The notes: generated from the sequence alone by a model not told the origin. A DNA stretch of 64,000 nt from CAWIJJ01 sp963836405 (GCA_963836405.1 CAWIJL010000007.1:372001-436000); one strand, 5' to 3'. Positions 17,658-26,382 are shown, numbered from the stretch's first letter. Program-made: numbers and translations.

Positions 17658-18235
17658 AACAGGTCTTCCTTCCGCCACTTTCCGGCCATGGCTTGGCGGG
17701 CGCCCTCGAGCGCCCGCTGCAAGCGGCTTTTCACGGTCGAAAGCGGCGCCCCGGTCACATCGGCAATCTCCTCGAGCTTCATACCTTCCTCGAATCGCAG
17801 CGTGAGGACCTCCCGGTACGCAGCCGGCAGCGTCGAAACCGCCCGGTCCAGAATGGCATGCCGCTCCGCTTCCACGGCCGCGGAATACCCGTCCGGCGCG
17901 CCGGCATCTGCCACTGCCGCTTCCTCGAGCGGCTCGGCGCCCTTCCGCCGCAGGCGGTCCATGGCGGCGTTGTGGGCTATGGCAAAAAGCCATGTCCCGA
18001 AGGAGCTGCGCCCGTTATAGCGGCCGATTTCGCGCACCACGTTCAACCACGTCTGCTGAAACAGGTCTTCGGCGGCGGCTTCATCCCGGACCAGCCGGTA
18101 AAGGTAACGGAAAAGGCGATGCCGGTACTGTTCCACCGCGCTCGCAATCGCGTCGGCGTCCAGCCGGCGGATCCCTACGGTGTCGTCCTGTTCCATATCC
18201 GCCAGCGCATTCTGGAGGGCCGTTTCCAAGGTCAT
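17654..18235 (-). CDS. ECF-type RNA polymerase sigma factor
   Basis: A 193-residue sigma-70 family factor of the extracytoplasmic-function group, with only regions 2 and 4. Region 2 shows 'YRHRLFRYLYRLVRDEAAAEDLFQQTWLNVVR' in part and 'FGTWLFAIAHNAAMDRLRRK'. Region 4 shows 'LPAAYREVLTLRFEEGMKLEEIADVTGAPLSTVKSRLQRAL' in part, the helix-turn-helix that reads the -35 element. I start at ATG 18235, which has GGAG about ten bases upstream, because the longer reading from 18307 adds an arginine-rich leader not seen in the family. It forms a three-gene coupled operon with the anti-sigma factor and the zinc-ribbon protein. Confidence 0.9.
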   Translation of the reverse strand: MTLETALQNALADMEQDDTVGIRRLDADAIASAVEQYRHRLFRYLYRLVRDEAAAEDLFQQTWLNVVREIGRYNGRSSFGTWLFAIAHNAAMDRLRRKGAEPLEEAAVADAGAPDGYSAAVEAERHAILDRAVSTLPAAYREVLTLRFEEGMKLEEIADVTGAPLSTVKSRLQRALEGARQAMAGKWRKEDLL

Positions 18236-18333
18236 ATCCGCACTCCGGTATACGCGCCGCCGGGCAAAAAAGACGCAGGGCGCGTCCGGCCGAACAGGTG
18301 CTACCATGAGGGGCTAATCCATAGCAGCCAATT

Positions 18334-19878
18334 ATGGACCATATCCTCTCAATTGTCCTTTTCACGCCTCTGTTTGGGCTCCTGGTGTTGCTGTTCATTC
18401 CGTCATCGAATGATCGCGCCATCAAATGGTGGGCGAATATCGCCTCTTTTGCGGGCTTCCTGGTGTCGCTCCCCCTGGTGTACCGTTTCGACCGCACGCA
18501 GGACTTCCAGTTTGTGGAAAGGGCGCCCTGGATTCCGTCCATCGGCGCGTCCTACCATATCGGCATCGACGGGTTCGGGCTGCTGCTCGTCATGCTCACG
18601 ACGCTGCTGGGCTTCCTGGCGATTCTTTCGAGTTGGACCTCCGTCAAGGACCGCCTGAAGGAATACTACGCCTTCTTCCTGCTGCTTCAGACCGGCATGC
18701 TGGGCGTCTTCATGGCCCGCGATTTCCTGCTGTTCTTCGTCTTCTGGGAAACGGTGCTGGTTCCGATGTACTTCATCATCGGCATCTGGGGCGGTCCCCG
18801 GCGCGTCTATGCGGCCATCAAGTTCATGATTTATACGCTCATCGGCTCGGTGCTGATGCTGCTCGGCATTCTGGTTCTCTATTCCCGCTACTACACGCAA
18901 TTCCAGAGCTACAGCTTCGATATCACCGACCTGATGCGCCTGCAACTTTCCCCCGGCGTGCAGTGGTGGGTGTTCTGGGCCTTCTTCATCGGCTTCGCCG
19001 TAAAGGTGCCGATGTGGCCGTTCCACACCTGGCTGCCCGACGCGCACGTAGAGGCTCCCACGGCCGGTTCGGTGATCCTGGCCAGCGTCCTGCTGAAGAT
19101 GGGGACCTACGGGTTCCTGCGCTTCTCCCTGCCCCTGCTCCCGGACGCAGCCCGCAACCACACCGTGATCACCATCGTGGCGGTGCTCTCGATTATCGGG
19201 ATCGTCTACGGGGCGCTCGCCTCGCTGATGCAGAAGGACTGGAAGAAACTGGTGGCCTATTCTTCGGTGAGCCACCTCGGCTTCTGCACGCTCGGCATTA
19301 TCGCGCTGAACCCGGCTGGGATCGCGGGTTCCATCATCCAGCAGATCAACCACGGCATCTCCACCGGAATGCTCTTCCTCATCGTGGGCGTGGTCTACGA
19401 ACGGCGCCACACGCGCGAGATCTCCGAATACGGCGGTCTCATGAAAGTCATGCCGGTCTTCACCCTGGTATTCGGCATCGCCGCGCTCAGTTCCATGGGC
19501 ATTCCGCCGTTGAACGGGTTCATCGGCGAAATCACCATTCTGAGCGGGGCGTTCCAGATGTCGAAAGTGTGGGCCTTCTGGTGCGCGGTAGGCATCGCGT
19601 TGGGCGCCGCTTACCTGCTGTGGCTGTTCCAACGAACGATGCTCGGCGAAGTGCGCGAGAAGAACCGCGGCTTGCACGACCTCACATGGCGCGAGCGCGC
19701 CGTGTTCGCGCCGCTGATCGTCTGGGCCTTCTGGATCGGACTCAACCCGCAGCCCTATTTCCGCGTCCTGGACCGCTCGGTGGCGCAGATCGTGGAGCGC
19801 GTGCGGCCGGGATACTACGCCGAACGCAATCTGCCGAACCCGCTCGAAGAGGGCATGCCGCGCGCCTCAGTCCGCTGA
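18334..19878 (+). CDS. nuoM: NADH-quinone oxidoreductase subunit M
   Basis: A 514-residue antiporter-like subunit of respiratory complex I, with about 14 membrane helices. Key residues are present: the proton-channel Glu in 'FFVFWETVLVPMYF', Lys in 'FAVKVPMWPFHTWLPDAHVEAPT', and 'KDWKKLVAYSSVSHLGF' with the central Lys/His pair. Length and motifs match NuoM rather than the longer NuoL or the NuoN type. Unusually, none of the other nuo genes is nearby. Upstream is the divergent sigma factor and downstream a convergent GNAT gene that overlaps its last 12 bases. Complex I genes may be scattered in this genome, or this is an extra NuoM copy. Confidence 0.93.
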   Translation: MDHILSIVLFTPLFGLLVLLFIPSSNDRAIKWWANIASFAGFLVSLPLVYRFDRTQDFQFVERAPWIPSIGASYHIGIDGFGLLLVMLTTLLGFLAILSSWTSVKDRLKEYYAFFLLLQTGMLGVFMARDFLLFFVFWETVLVPMYFIIGIWGGPRRVYAAIKFMIYTLIGSVLMLLGILVLYSRYYTQFQSYSFDITDLMRLQLSPGVQWWVFWAFFIGFAVKVPMWPFHTWLPDAHVEAPTAGSVILASVLLKMGTYGFLRFSLPLLPDAARNHTVITIVAVLSIIGIVYGALASLMQKDWKKLVAYSSVSHLGFCTLGIIALNPAGIAGSIIQQINHGISTGMLFLIVGVVYERRHTREISEYGGLMKVMPVFTLVFGIAALSSMGIPPLNGFIGEITILSGAFQMSKVWAFWCAVGIALGAAYLLWLFQRTMLGEVREKNRGLHDLTWRERAVFAPLIVWAFWIGLNPQPYFRVLDRSVAQIVERVRPGYYAERNLPNPLEEGMPRASVR

Positions 19879-20415
19879 CGGACGCCGGATCCGGTACAAA
19901 ACGTGTCGCCGCAGCGGATGCCCTTCGGGGAGTCGCGGGTGATCGAAATCGTCGGCCGGATCGTGCGTCAGTCCGATTTTCTCCATTACCCGCCGCGAGG
20001 GCAGGTTCGCCGGCACGGTGAAGGATACGATCTCCGGCAGCCGCAACTCATCGAACGCGTAGCGCAGCACGGCGCGCGCGCCTTCCGTGGCCAGGCCTCG
20101 ATTCCAGTACTCCGGCGCAAGACGCCAGCCGATCTCCACGCTGGGCGTGAAATGGGCTTCGAACGCGGGTACTGCGAGGCCGATAAAGCCGGTGAAGTCG
20201 CCGGTCTCGCGCAACTCGGCGGCAAACAGGCCGAAGCCGTGCAACTCGAAATGCGCCTCGATGCGCCCGGCGGCGAGGTTGCTCTCCGCTTCGGTGAGGC
20301 AGGCGGGAAAGTGCTCCATCACGCGCGGGTCGGCGTTCATGCGAGCGAACGGCGCGCGGTAGGTCTCGCGCCAGCGGCGCAGGACCAGGCGGGGAGTCCG
20401 GAGCGGCGGAGGCAT
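19867..20415 (-). CDS. GNAT-family N-acetyltransferase (RimJ/RimL type)
   Basis: A 182-residue acetyltransferase of the GNAT fold. It opens with 'LRTPRLVLRRWRETYRAPF', the standard start of RimJ/RimL-like enzymes. The acetyl-CoA-binding motif A is 'EYWNRGLATEGARAVLRYAF', followed by 'VSFTVPANLPSRRVMEKIGL'. These enzymes transfer acetyl groups from acetyl-CoA to ribosomal-protein N-termini or to small amines. The substrate cannot be read from sequence. The gene overlaps the 3' end of nuoM by 12 bases on the opposite strand. Confidence 0.88.
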   Translation of the reverse strand: MPPPLRTPRLVLRRWRETYRAPFARMNADPRVMEHFPACLTEAESNLAAGRIEAHFELHGFGLFAAELRETGDFTGFIGLAVPAFEAHFTPSVEIGWRLAPEYWNRGLATEGARAVLRYAFDELRLPEIVSFTVPANLPSRRVMEKIGLTHDPADDFDHPRLPEGHPLRRHVLYRIRRPSAD

Positions 20416-20458
20416 GCGCCTGCCACGGTATCATATAAAGAGAAAGCACTCCACTCGG

Positions 20459-23374
20459 ATGTCCGCGAAAACCGATCCAAACATGGGAATTAACAGTTGG
20501 CTGGAAGACGAGCTGTACCGGCAGTACCTGCACGACCGCAGCACGGTGGATGAGAGTTGGAAGCACGTTTTCGAGGGCAACGGAGGGTCCACGCCCTCCG
20601 CTGCAGCCGCTCCTGCCGGGCCGCCCGCCGAGCCCGCCGCTGCACCCGCCGCCCTCGCCGCGCCCGTACCCGAACCGCCCGACGGCGTCGCCTTGCAGCC
20701 CTTGCGCGGGGCCGCCGCGCGAATCGCGGGCAACATGGCGGCCTCCGTATCCATCCCCCTCGCCACGTCGCAGCGCACGATCGCCGTAAAGGTGATGGAC
20801 GAGAACCGCCGCATGATCAACCAGCACCGCAGCCTGGTCGGCGGCAGCAAGGTTTCTTTCACCCACCTGATCGGCTGGGCGATCGTCAAAGCCCTCGAAG
20901 AGCAGCCCGCCCTCAACCATTCCTACGCCGAGAAAGACGGCCAGCCGTTCCGCGCGGTCAGCCCGCAGATCCACCTCGGAATCGCGGTGGACGTGGCCGG
21001 CAGGGACGGCGCGCGCAGCCTGATGGTGCCGAACATCAAGAATGCCGGAGCGCTAAATTTCCAGGAGTACCTCTCGGCCTTCGACGACCTGGTGGCCCGC
21101 GCGCGAAACGGCAAGATCACCCCCGCCGACTTCCAGGGCACCACCATCTCCCTGACCAATCCGGGGACCGTAGGCACCATGGCCTCCAACCCGCGCCTGA
21201 TGCCGGGACAGGGCGCAATCCTCGCGGCGGGCGCTATCGACTACCCCGCCGAATATCGCGGCGCCGCCGAAGAGACGCGCGCCGTGCTCGGCATCAGCAA
21301 GGTGATGACCCTCACCTGCACCTACGACCACCGCATCATTCAAGGCGCGGAATCGGGCGCGTTCCTGGGCAAGGTGCAGGACCTGCTGGACGGCGGCGAC
21401 GGCTTCTTCGAAGAGGTGTTCGAAAACCTTCGGATGCCGCACCAGCCCGTACGCTGGACGAGCGACCGGCAGCCCCAGCTTCCCGGCCTAACCGCCGCGC
21501 GCTACGCGGAAATCGCCAAGGAAGCGGGGATCATGCAGATGATCAACGCCTACCGTGTGCGCGGCCACCTCATCGCCGACCTGGACCCGCTCGGCGTCGA
21601 GCCCAGCTACCACGCCGAACTCGATCCGGAAACCTACGGACTCACCATCTGGGACCTGGATCGTGAGTTCCTCACCGGGTCGCTCGGCGAGGCGATCGGC
21701 GAAGGCGGGCCGCGGCCGGTGGCCACCCTGCGCGAGATTCTCGAGACCCTGCGCCAGACCTACTGCGGCAAAATCGGCTGCGAGTACATGAACATCCAGG
21801 TGCCGGAGCAGAAGCGCTGGCTTCAGCAGCGCATGGAGCCGGCCGCCAACAGTTGGCCGCTCGACCGCGAAACCCGCGTGCGCATTCTGCGCAACCTGAT
21901 CGCGGCCGAGGAGTTCGAGCACTTCCTGCACTCCCGCTTCGTCGGGCAGAAACGCTTCGCGCTCGAAGGCGGCGAAGCGGCGATGGCCATCCTGGAGGAG
22001 ATTCTGGAACGCGCCGGCGAAAACAACGTGCACGAGATCGTGATCGGCATGGCGCATCGCGGCCGGCTGAACATTCTGGCCAACGTGGTGGGCAAGGACG
22101 TCAAGCAGATCTTCTCGGAATTCGAAGGCGACATCGACCCGTCGAGCACGCAGGGGTCGGGCGACGTCAAGTACCACCTGGGCGCGCAGGCCGTGCGCAC
22201 GACGGAGAGCGGCCGCGAAGTGATCGTCTCGGTCTCCCCGAATCCGAGCCACCTCGAAGCCGTCGATCCGGTGGTGGAGGGCATCGTCCGTCCCAAGCAG
22301 GACCGGCTGGGCGACACGGCCCGCGAGCGCGTGATTCCGGTCCTGGTGCACGGCGACGCGGCTTTCGCCGGCCAGGGCGTGGTGGCCGAAACGCTGAACC
22401 TTTCGCAGCTCGACGGCTACTCCACCGGCGGCACCCTGCACCTGATCATCAACAACCAGATCGGATTCACTACGCTGCCCGACGAATCGCGCTCGACGCC
22501 TTATTCGACCGACGTCGCCCGCGGCGTGCAGGCGCCGATCTTCCATGTCAACGGCGACGATCCCGAGGCCGCCATCCGCGTGGTGCAGATCGCCTTCGAT
22601 TACCGCCAGCGGTTCAAGACCGACGTGGTGATCGACATGATCTGCTACCGCCGCCACGGCCACAACGAAGGCGACGATCCCAGCTACACCCAGCCGATTC
22701 TCTATCGCAAGATCAAGGCCCACCCGTCGGTGGCCAAAATGTACGCCGAGAGGCTGGTGCGCGAAGGCGTGCTCTTCGCCGATGAAGTGGCCGCCATGCG
22801 CAAGGGATTTTCGGCGCAACTCTCGGAGGCCTACGATGCCGTGCAGGAGCGCGCCGAGCGCTACGAACTGCAGGAGTTGAGCGCGGTTCCGACCGAGGAT
22901 GTGGGCGGCTTCTGCCCGCGCACTGCGGTGAACCACCAGGTGGTCGAACGCGTGGTTCGCGGCATCACTCAGTTTCCGGAAAATTTCCACCTGCATCCCA
23001 AGCTGCGCGGCTTCGTGGAACGCCGGCGCGAGGTCATCGCCAAAGCGGCGCCCATCGACTGGGCCTACGCCGAAGCGCTGGCATTCGGAAGCCTCGTGCT
23101 GGAGGGCACGCCGGTGCGGCTGAGCGGGCAGGACTCGCGGACGCGGCACCTTCAGCCAGCGCCATCTCGCTTTCTACGATTCGGAGACCAGCCGACGCTA
23201 CATCCCGATGCAGCACATCTCGCCGGACCAGGCGCGCTTCGACGTCTACGACAGCTCGCTCAGCGAGTACGCGGTCCTGGGCTTCGAATTCGGCTACAGC
23301 GTGGCGGACCCGCTGACGCTGGTGCATCTGGGAAGCGCAGTTCGGCGACTTCGCCAACGGCGCGCAGATCATGA
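20459..23374 (+). CDS. kgd: Fused E2-E1 2-oxoglutarate metabolism enzyme, N-terminal piece (frameshifted)
   Basis: The product combines a succinyltransferase (E2) catalytic domain with a thiamine-dependent 2-oxoglutarate dehydrogenase (E1), the layout of actinobacterial KGD/OdhA. A short N-terminal helix ('WLEDELYRQYLHD') and an Ala/Pro linker are followed by the E2 domain with 'FTHLIGWAIVKAL' and active-site 'TYDHRIIQGAESGAFL'. There is no lipoyl domain. The E1 part has 'YRVRGHLIADLDPLG', 'GMAHRGRLNILANV', thiamine-site 'HGDAAFAGQGVV' and 'YRRHGHNEGDDPSYTQP'. The frame is lost at about 23141. I start at ATG 20459; the preceding 15 codons are not conserved. The enzyme links 2-oxoglutarate to succinyl-CoA, or by decarboxylation to succinic semialdehyde, in the TCA cycle. 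Confidence 0.9.
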   Translation: MSAKTDPNMGINSWLEDELYRQYLHDRSTVDESWKHVFEGNGGSTPSAAAAPAGPPAEPAAAPAALAAPVPEPPDGVALQPLRGAAARIAGNMAASVSIPLATSQRTIAVKVMDENRRMINQHRSLVGGSKVSFTHLIGWAIVKALEEQPALNHSYAEKDGQPFRAVSPQIHLGIAVDVAGRDGARSLMVPNIKNAGALNFQEYLSAFDDLVARARNGKITPADFQGTTISLTNPGTVGTMASNPRLMPGQGAILAAGAIDYPAEYRGAAEETRAVLGISKVMTLTCTYDHRIIQGAESGAFLGKVQDLLDGGDGFFEEVFENLRMPHQPVRWTSDRQPQLPGLTAARYAEIAKEAGIMQMINAYRVRGHLIADLDPLGVEPSYHAELDPETYGLTIWDLDREFLTGSLGEAIGEGGPRPVATLREILETLRQTYCGKIGCEYMNIQVPEQKRWLQQRMEPAANSWPLDRETRVRILRNLIAAEEFEHFLHSRFVGQKRFALEGGEAAMAILEEILERAGENNVHEIVIGMAHRGRLNILANVVGKDVKQIFSEFEGDIDPSSTQGSGDVKYHLGAQAVRTTESGREVIVSVSPNPSHLEAVDPVVEGIVRPKQDRLGDTARERVIPVLVHGDAAFAGQGVVAETLNLSQLDGYSTGGTLHLIINNQIGFTTLPDESRSTPYSTDVARGVQAPIFHVNGDDPEAAIRVVQIAFDYRQRFKTDVVIDMICYRRHGHNEGDDPSYTQPILYRKIKAHPSVAKMYAERLVREGVLFADEVAAMRKGFSAQLSEAYDAVQERAERYELQELSAVPTEDVGGFCPRTAVNHQVVERVVRGITQFPENFHLHPKLRGFVERRREVIAKAAPIDWAYAEALAFGSLVLEGTPVRLSGQDSRTRHLQPAPSRFLRFGDQPTLHPDAAHLAGPGALRRLRQLAQRVRGPGLRIRLQRGGPADAGASGKRSSATSPTARRS

Positions 23375-24147
23375 TCGACCAGTTCATCACCTGCGCCGAA
23401 TCCAAGTGGGGGCAGCCGAGCGGGCTGGTGCTGCTGCTGCCGCACGGTTTCGAAGGACAGGGGCCGGAACATTCGAGCGCGCGCATCGAGCGCTTCCTGA
23501 CGTTGTGCGCCGAGAACAACATGCTGGTGGCGAACGTCACCACTCCGGCACAGTACTTCCATCTGCTGCGCCGCCAGATGTACGGCGGCCACGACCGCCG
23601 GGGCATGCGCAAGCCGCTCATCGTCTTCACGCCGAAGAGCCTGCTGCGCCATCCACGGGCGGTTTCGCGCGTGGAGGACTTCACCACCGGCGGCTTCATG
23701 GAACTGCTGGGCGATACGGTGGACCCGGCCCAGGTGACGCGCATCGTGTTCTGCTCCGGCAAGGTCTACTACGACCTTCTGGCAGCCCGCGAAGAGCGCA
23801 AGGCCGAACACGTGGCGGTGATCCGCCTGGAGCAGATCTACCCGTTTGCGGCCGCGCAGGCGGCGGAAATTCTCGCCGCGTATCCCGACTCCGCGGAGAT
23901 CGTGTGGGCGCAGGAAGAGCCTCGCAACATGGGACCGTGGCGGTACGTGCGTGAATACTTCGAGCCCCTGCTCGCACCCGGCAATCGCGTCATGCGGTAC
24001 GTCGGCCGCGCGGAAAGCGCCAGCCCAGCCACCGGATCCGGCAAGCGCCACCAGCAGGAGCAGGCGGAAATCGTCAACGACGCATTTACGCCCGGCGCCA
24101 TCTCCGAGACCCGGCGCGTGCGCGTGGTAGCGCGAAAAAAACGATAG
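23371..24147 (+). CDS. kgd: Fused E2-E1 2-oxoglutarate metabolism enzyme, C-terminal piece
   Basis: This frame holds the last 258 residues of the E1 part: 'MIDQFITCAESKWGQPSGLVLLLPHG' in part, 'SSARIERFLTLCAENNM', 'FTPKSLLRHPRAVS' and 'WAQEEPRNMGPWRYV', all standard for the C-terminal transketolase domain. Between the two main pieces, bases about 23142-23336 are coding in a third frame ('GTFSQRHLAFYD' through 'LGFEFGYSVADPLTLV'). Two single-base insertions, near 23141 and 23336, would account for both breaks. Deleting one base at each restores 'SRRGTFSQRH' and 'VLWEAQFGDFA'. The whole gene would be 20459-24147, about 1,228 residues, the usual size for this enzyme. Assembly error is the simplest explanation. 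Confidence 0.85.
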   Translation: MIDQFITCAESKWGQPSGLVLLLPHGFEGQGPEHSSARIERFLTLCAENNMLVANVTTPAQYFHLLRRQMYGGHDRRGMRKPLIVFTPKSLLRHPRAVSRVEDFTTGGFMELLGDTVDPAQVTRIVFCSGKVYYDLLAAREERKAEHVAVIRLEQIYPFAAAQAAEILAAYPDSAEIVWAQEEPRNMGPWRYVREYFEPLLAPGNRVMRYVGRAESASPATGSGKRHQQEQAEIVNDAFTPGAISETRRVRVVARKKR

Positions 24148-24150
24148 ACG

Positions 24151-24188
24151 GCGGCGGTAGCCCCACTTACCCTGGCGGGCTCCGCCGC
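24151..24188. terminator. Hairpin between convergent genes, possible bidirectional terminator
   Basis: A 12-pair stem with one bulged T and a 13-base loop: arm 24151-24163 (GCGGCGG-T-AGCCC) against 24177-24188. It lies just after the 2-oxoglutarate enzyme stop and just before the convergent secreted-protein stop. No T-run follows on either strand, so intrinsic termination is possible but not certain. Confidence 0.42.
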
Positions 24189-24193
24189 GTAAG

Positions 24194-24976
24194 TTATTCG
24201 ATCAAACGAAACGTATGCATCTTGCCGATAGAGGCGCCCTTCGACAGACTCACCGCCTCGGGAGGTAGAAATCCGTATTCCCCGGCTCCCAGGCTCGGCA
24301 GCACCACCTTATACATGCGGGTGGCGATCTTCTTGCCTTCGAAGGGAACCAGGTCGCGCGTCGCGCCGCCCGATTCGTGCATGACGCCACCGGTGATGGT
24401 GCGAAACTCGCGGTAATCCTGGTTCTCACGCAGATGGATGAGCTGATATTCGGTGATCGCAACTCCCTCGCGCGCGTAGATTAGTACCTCGATCGGCGAC
24501 TTAACGGAATTTCGGCTATGGGGTCCCTGAATGTTCCCGTTCACATCCCCCTTAACTACACCCGCGGTGGCAAAATGCTTGAGCACCCCGCCGGTCTTCC
24601 AGTTAACGACCTCCGGCAGCATTTCCTCCCAGGCGTCGCCCTTCTTGTAATACACCCCGATTTCAAGCCCTTGAGGAACATCGGGGTTGGCCGCCGGTGC
24701 AGCGGCGGGTGCCGGCGCGGCGGACGGGCTCGCGCCGCCCGACCCTTTCGCGACCATCGCGGCCAGAACCTTCTCCGAAACTCCCGCCTCCTTGAGCTTC
24801 ACCAGTTCGTCGGGTGTCAAGGTGTATTTGCCGGGCTGGTTCTGAACCATGCTGAGGATGAGGGACTCGCCAAGACCGGACTTCGCCATCTTCACAATGG
24901 CTTCATTCGTCAGAACATCCTGCGCAAATGCAACGAATAACAAGGCCGGCACAAACAGCCATCGCATTACTCTCAT
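24194..24976 (-). CDS. Secreted protein with short helical repeats, function unknown
   Basis: A 260-residue protein with a signal peptide ('WLFVPALLFVAFAQD'). Residues 22-75 contain two imperfect helical repeats with the pattern LT-x-E/D-x-V-x-K-x2-x2-G ('LTNEAIVKMAKSGLGESLI' and 'LTPDELVKLKEAGVSEKVL'). I have seen this pattern in secreted proteins thought to be acidobacterial, but I know of no assigned function. An Ala/Pro linker leads to a beta-rich C-terminal domain ('GLEIGVYYKKGDAWEEM', 'FEGKKIATRMYKVVLPSLGAGEYGFLP' in part). Next to it, bases 24977-25228 hold no gene that I can support. Confidence 0.6.
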   Translation of the reverse strand: MRVMRWLFVPALLFVAFAQDVLTNEAIVKMAKSGLGESLILSMVQNQPGKYTLTPDELVKLKEAGVSEKVLAAMVAKGSGGASPSAAPAPAAAPAANPDVPQGLEIGVYYKKGDAWEEMLPEVVNWKTGGVLKHFATAGVVKGDVNGNIQGPHSRNSVKSPIEVLIYAREGVAITEYQLIHLRENQDYREFRTITGGVMHESGGATRDLVPFEGKKIATRMYKVVLPSLGAGEYGFLPPEAVSLSKGASIGKMHTFRLIE

Positions 24977-25228
24977 CGGTATCTTTCCTCCCCAATGATC
25001 GGTTCTAGTACTCGAAGTTTTCTGTTACCCACAAGGTTCTACCTCGGTAGGACCGCCCAGTCCTGAATAGTTTCCGGTATTTTGCGCCGCAACGCAAGAA
25101 TAAATCGCGAGTCAGGCCCGAATAACTGGAGCTTAGAACGGCCCCCGCCCGGTGAGCGCACGCATCCCGTACTAAATTAGGATGAGCATGCCAAACAGCG
25201 TTCCGCATCGACGTTCCGGAGTTACTCG

Positions 25229-26368
25229 ATGACACAGTCCTCGTACCCCGCGGCGCGGGCGGCCGCCGGACGCATCCTGGCTCATTTCACGAGCCATCGG
25301 GCGGCCGCATCGAGCCAGCCGGGCAGGAAGCCCGCGGAGTTGCCGGACATCGCGGCAATCGAAGCCATCATCGAAGCGGCATTCTGGGCCAGCCTTCGCC
25401 GCGAGGAAGGCTACATGCCGGCTATCTCCCTCGCCTTCGTTTCGAAGGACGAAGTAAAATGGCCGCTCACCTTCGAGCGCAAGCTACCCCTGGCCGCTCA
25501 ACCGCTCACCCGGCTCGGGCCGGCGGTGGTGCGCCCGGGAATCCATCTTGGCGTGTGGCGGGAAGACGGGCAACTCTCGGTGTGGGGCGCCACGCGCAAC
25601 CTGCCGCCCTTTTGCCTGGTACTCGAGGTGATTGCGCCCGGCCTTCTGGTGGTGAAGCACAGCCGCGGAGACGAATCCAAAAAGTTCGTGAATGTCGCCG
25701 TTCTTCAGGGCGACGAGGTCAAGATGATCGACGAACAGTCGGCGCGCCTGCCCGACTGTCCGGACCTGTTGACGTCCCTGTTGGGATTCGAAAGCCAGCA
25801 CGCCTCCGCCGGGTGGGTGAGCGTCCTCATCCAACTGGCGGTGTCGATGCGCGCGCATGGCCGCGGCGGCTCCCTGCTCGTGGTTCCGGCGAACACGGAG
25901 CGGTGGCGGGAATCGGTGGTGCAGCCGGTCATGTATTCGCTCGCGCCGCCGTTCTCCGCGTTGGCCGAGCTCATACAGGACCGCTCCGCCTCGGACCCGG
26001 AGCCCGGCTGGATGGATGCCCTCCGCCGGGCGGTGGACGGGGTTGCCGGCCTCACAGCCGTCGATGGCGCCACGGTCATCACCGACACGTACGACGTGCT
26101 TGCGTTCGGCGCCAAGATTGTACGCCGCGCCAGGTCCCCGCAGATCGGCGAAATCATCCTCACCGAGCCGGTAGAGGGCGCAAGGGCGGAAGTGATAGAG
26201 CCGGGCCAACTCGGAGGAACGCGTCACCTTTCGGCGGCACAGTTCATCCGCGACCAGCACGATGCCGTGGCGCTTGTCGCCTCGCAGGATGGCCGCTTCA
26301 CGGTCTTCGCCTGGTCGCAGTGCGAAAACATGGTGCACGCCCACCGCATCGAAAGCCTGCTGCTGTAA
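25229..26368 (+). CDS. Putative diadenylate-cyclase-domain protein with N-terminal sensor region
   Basis: A 379-residue cytosolic protein. The C-terminal 120 residues resemble the DisA_N (DAC) domain, which makes c-di-AMP from two ATP. The 'DGA' motif is at residues 279-281 ('AVDGATVITD'), followed by 'VLAFGAKI', and 'GGTRHLSAA' stands where DACs have 'GTRHRAA' (Thr331, Arg332, His333), ending 'DAVALVASQDGRFTVFAW'. The second Arg of the RHR motif is Leu here, so catalysis is uncertain. Residues 1-260 have no membrane helix and resemble the sensor region of so-called DACNV proteins described from comparative genomics. GGAG lies eight bases before the ATG. The gene stands alone on its strand, facing the convergent ybjQ gene. 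Confidence 0.68.
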   Translation: MTQSSYPAARAAAGRILAHFTSHRAAASSQPGRKPAELPDIAAIEAIIEAAFWASLRREEGYMPAISLAFVSKDEVKWPLTFERKLPLAAQPLTRLGPAVVRPGIHLGVWREDGQLSVWGATRNLPPFCLVLEVIAPGLLVVKHSRGDESKKFVNVAVLQGDEVKMIDEQSARLPDCPDLLTSLLGFESQHASAGWVSVLIQLAVSMRAHGRGGSLLVVPANTERWRESVVQPVMYSLAPPFSALAELIQDRSASDPEPGWMDALRRAVDGVAGLTAVDGATVITDTYDVLAFGAKIVRRARSPQIGEIILTEPVEGARAEVIEPGQLGGTRHLSAAQFIRDQHDAVALVASQDGRFTVFAWSQCENMVHAHRIESLLL

Positions 26369-26382
26369 CTTGCGCGAGATCG

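Noticed and set aside
18426..20021. 531-codon open frame on the plus strand
   Set aside because: Alternative frame of nuoM; Arg/Pro/His-rich, with no membrane helices.
21488..23149. 553-codon open frame on the minus strand
   Set aside because: Antisense to the E1 domain of the 2-oxoglutarate enzyme.
25005..25235. 76-codon minus-strand frame upstream of the diadenylate-cyclase-like gene
   Set aside because: No ribosome site, family match or coding-like composition; treated as intergenic.
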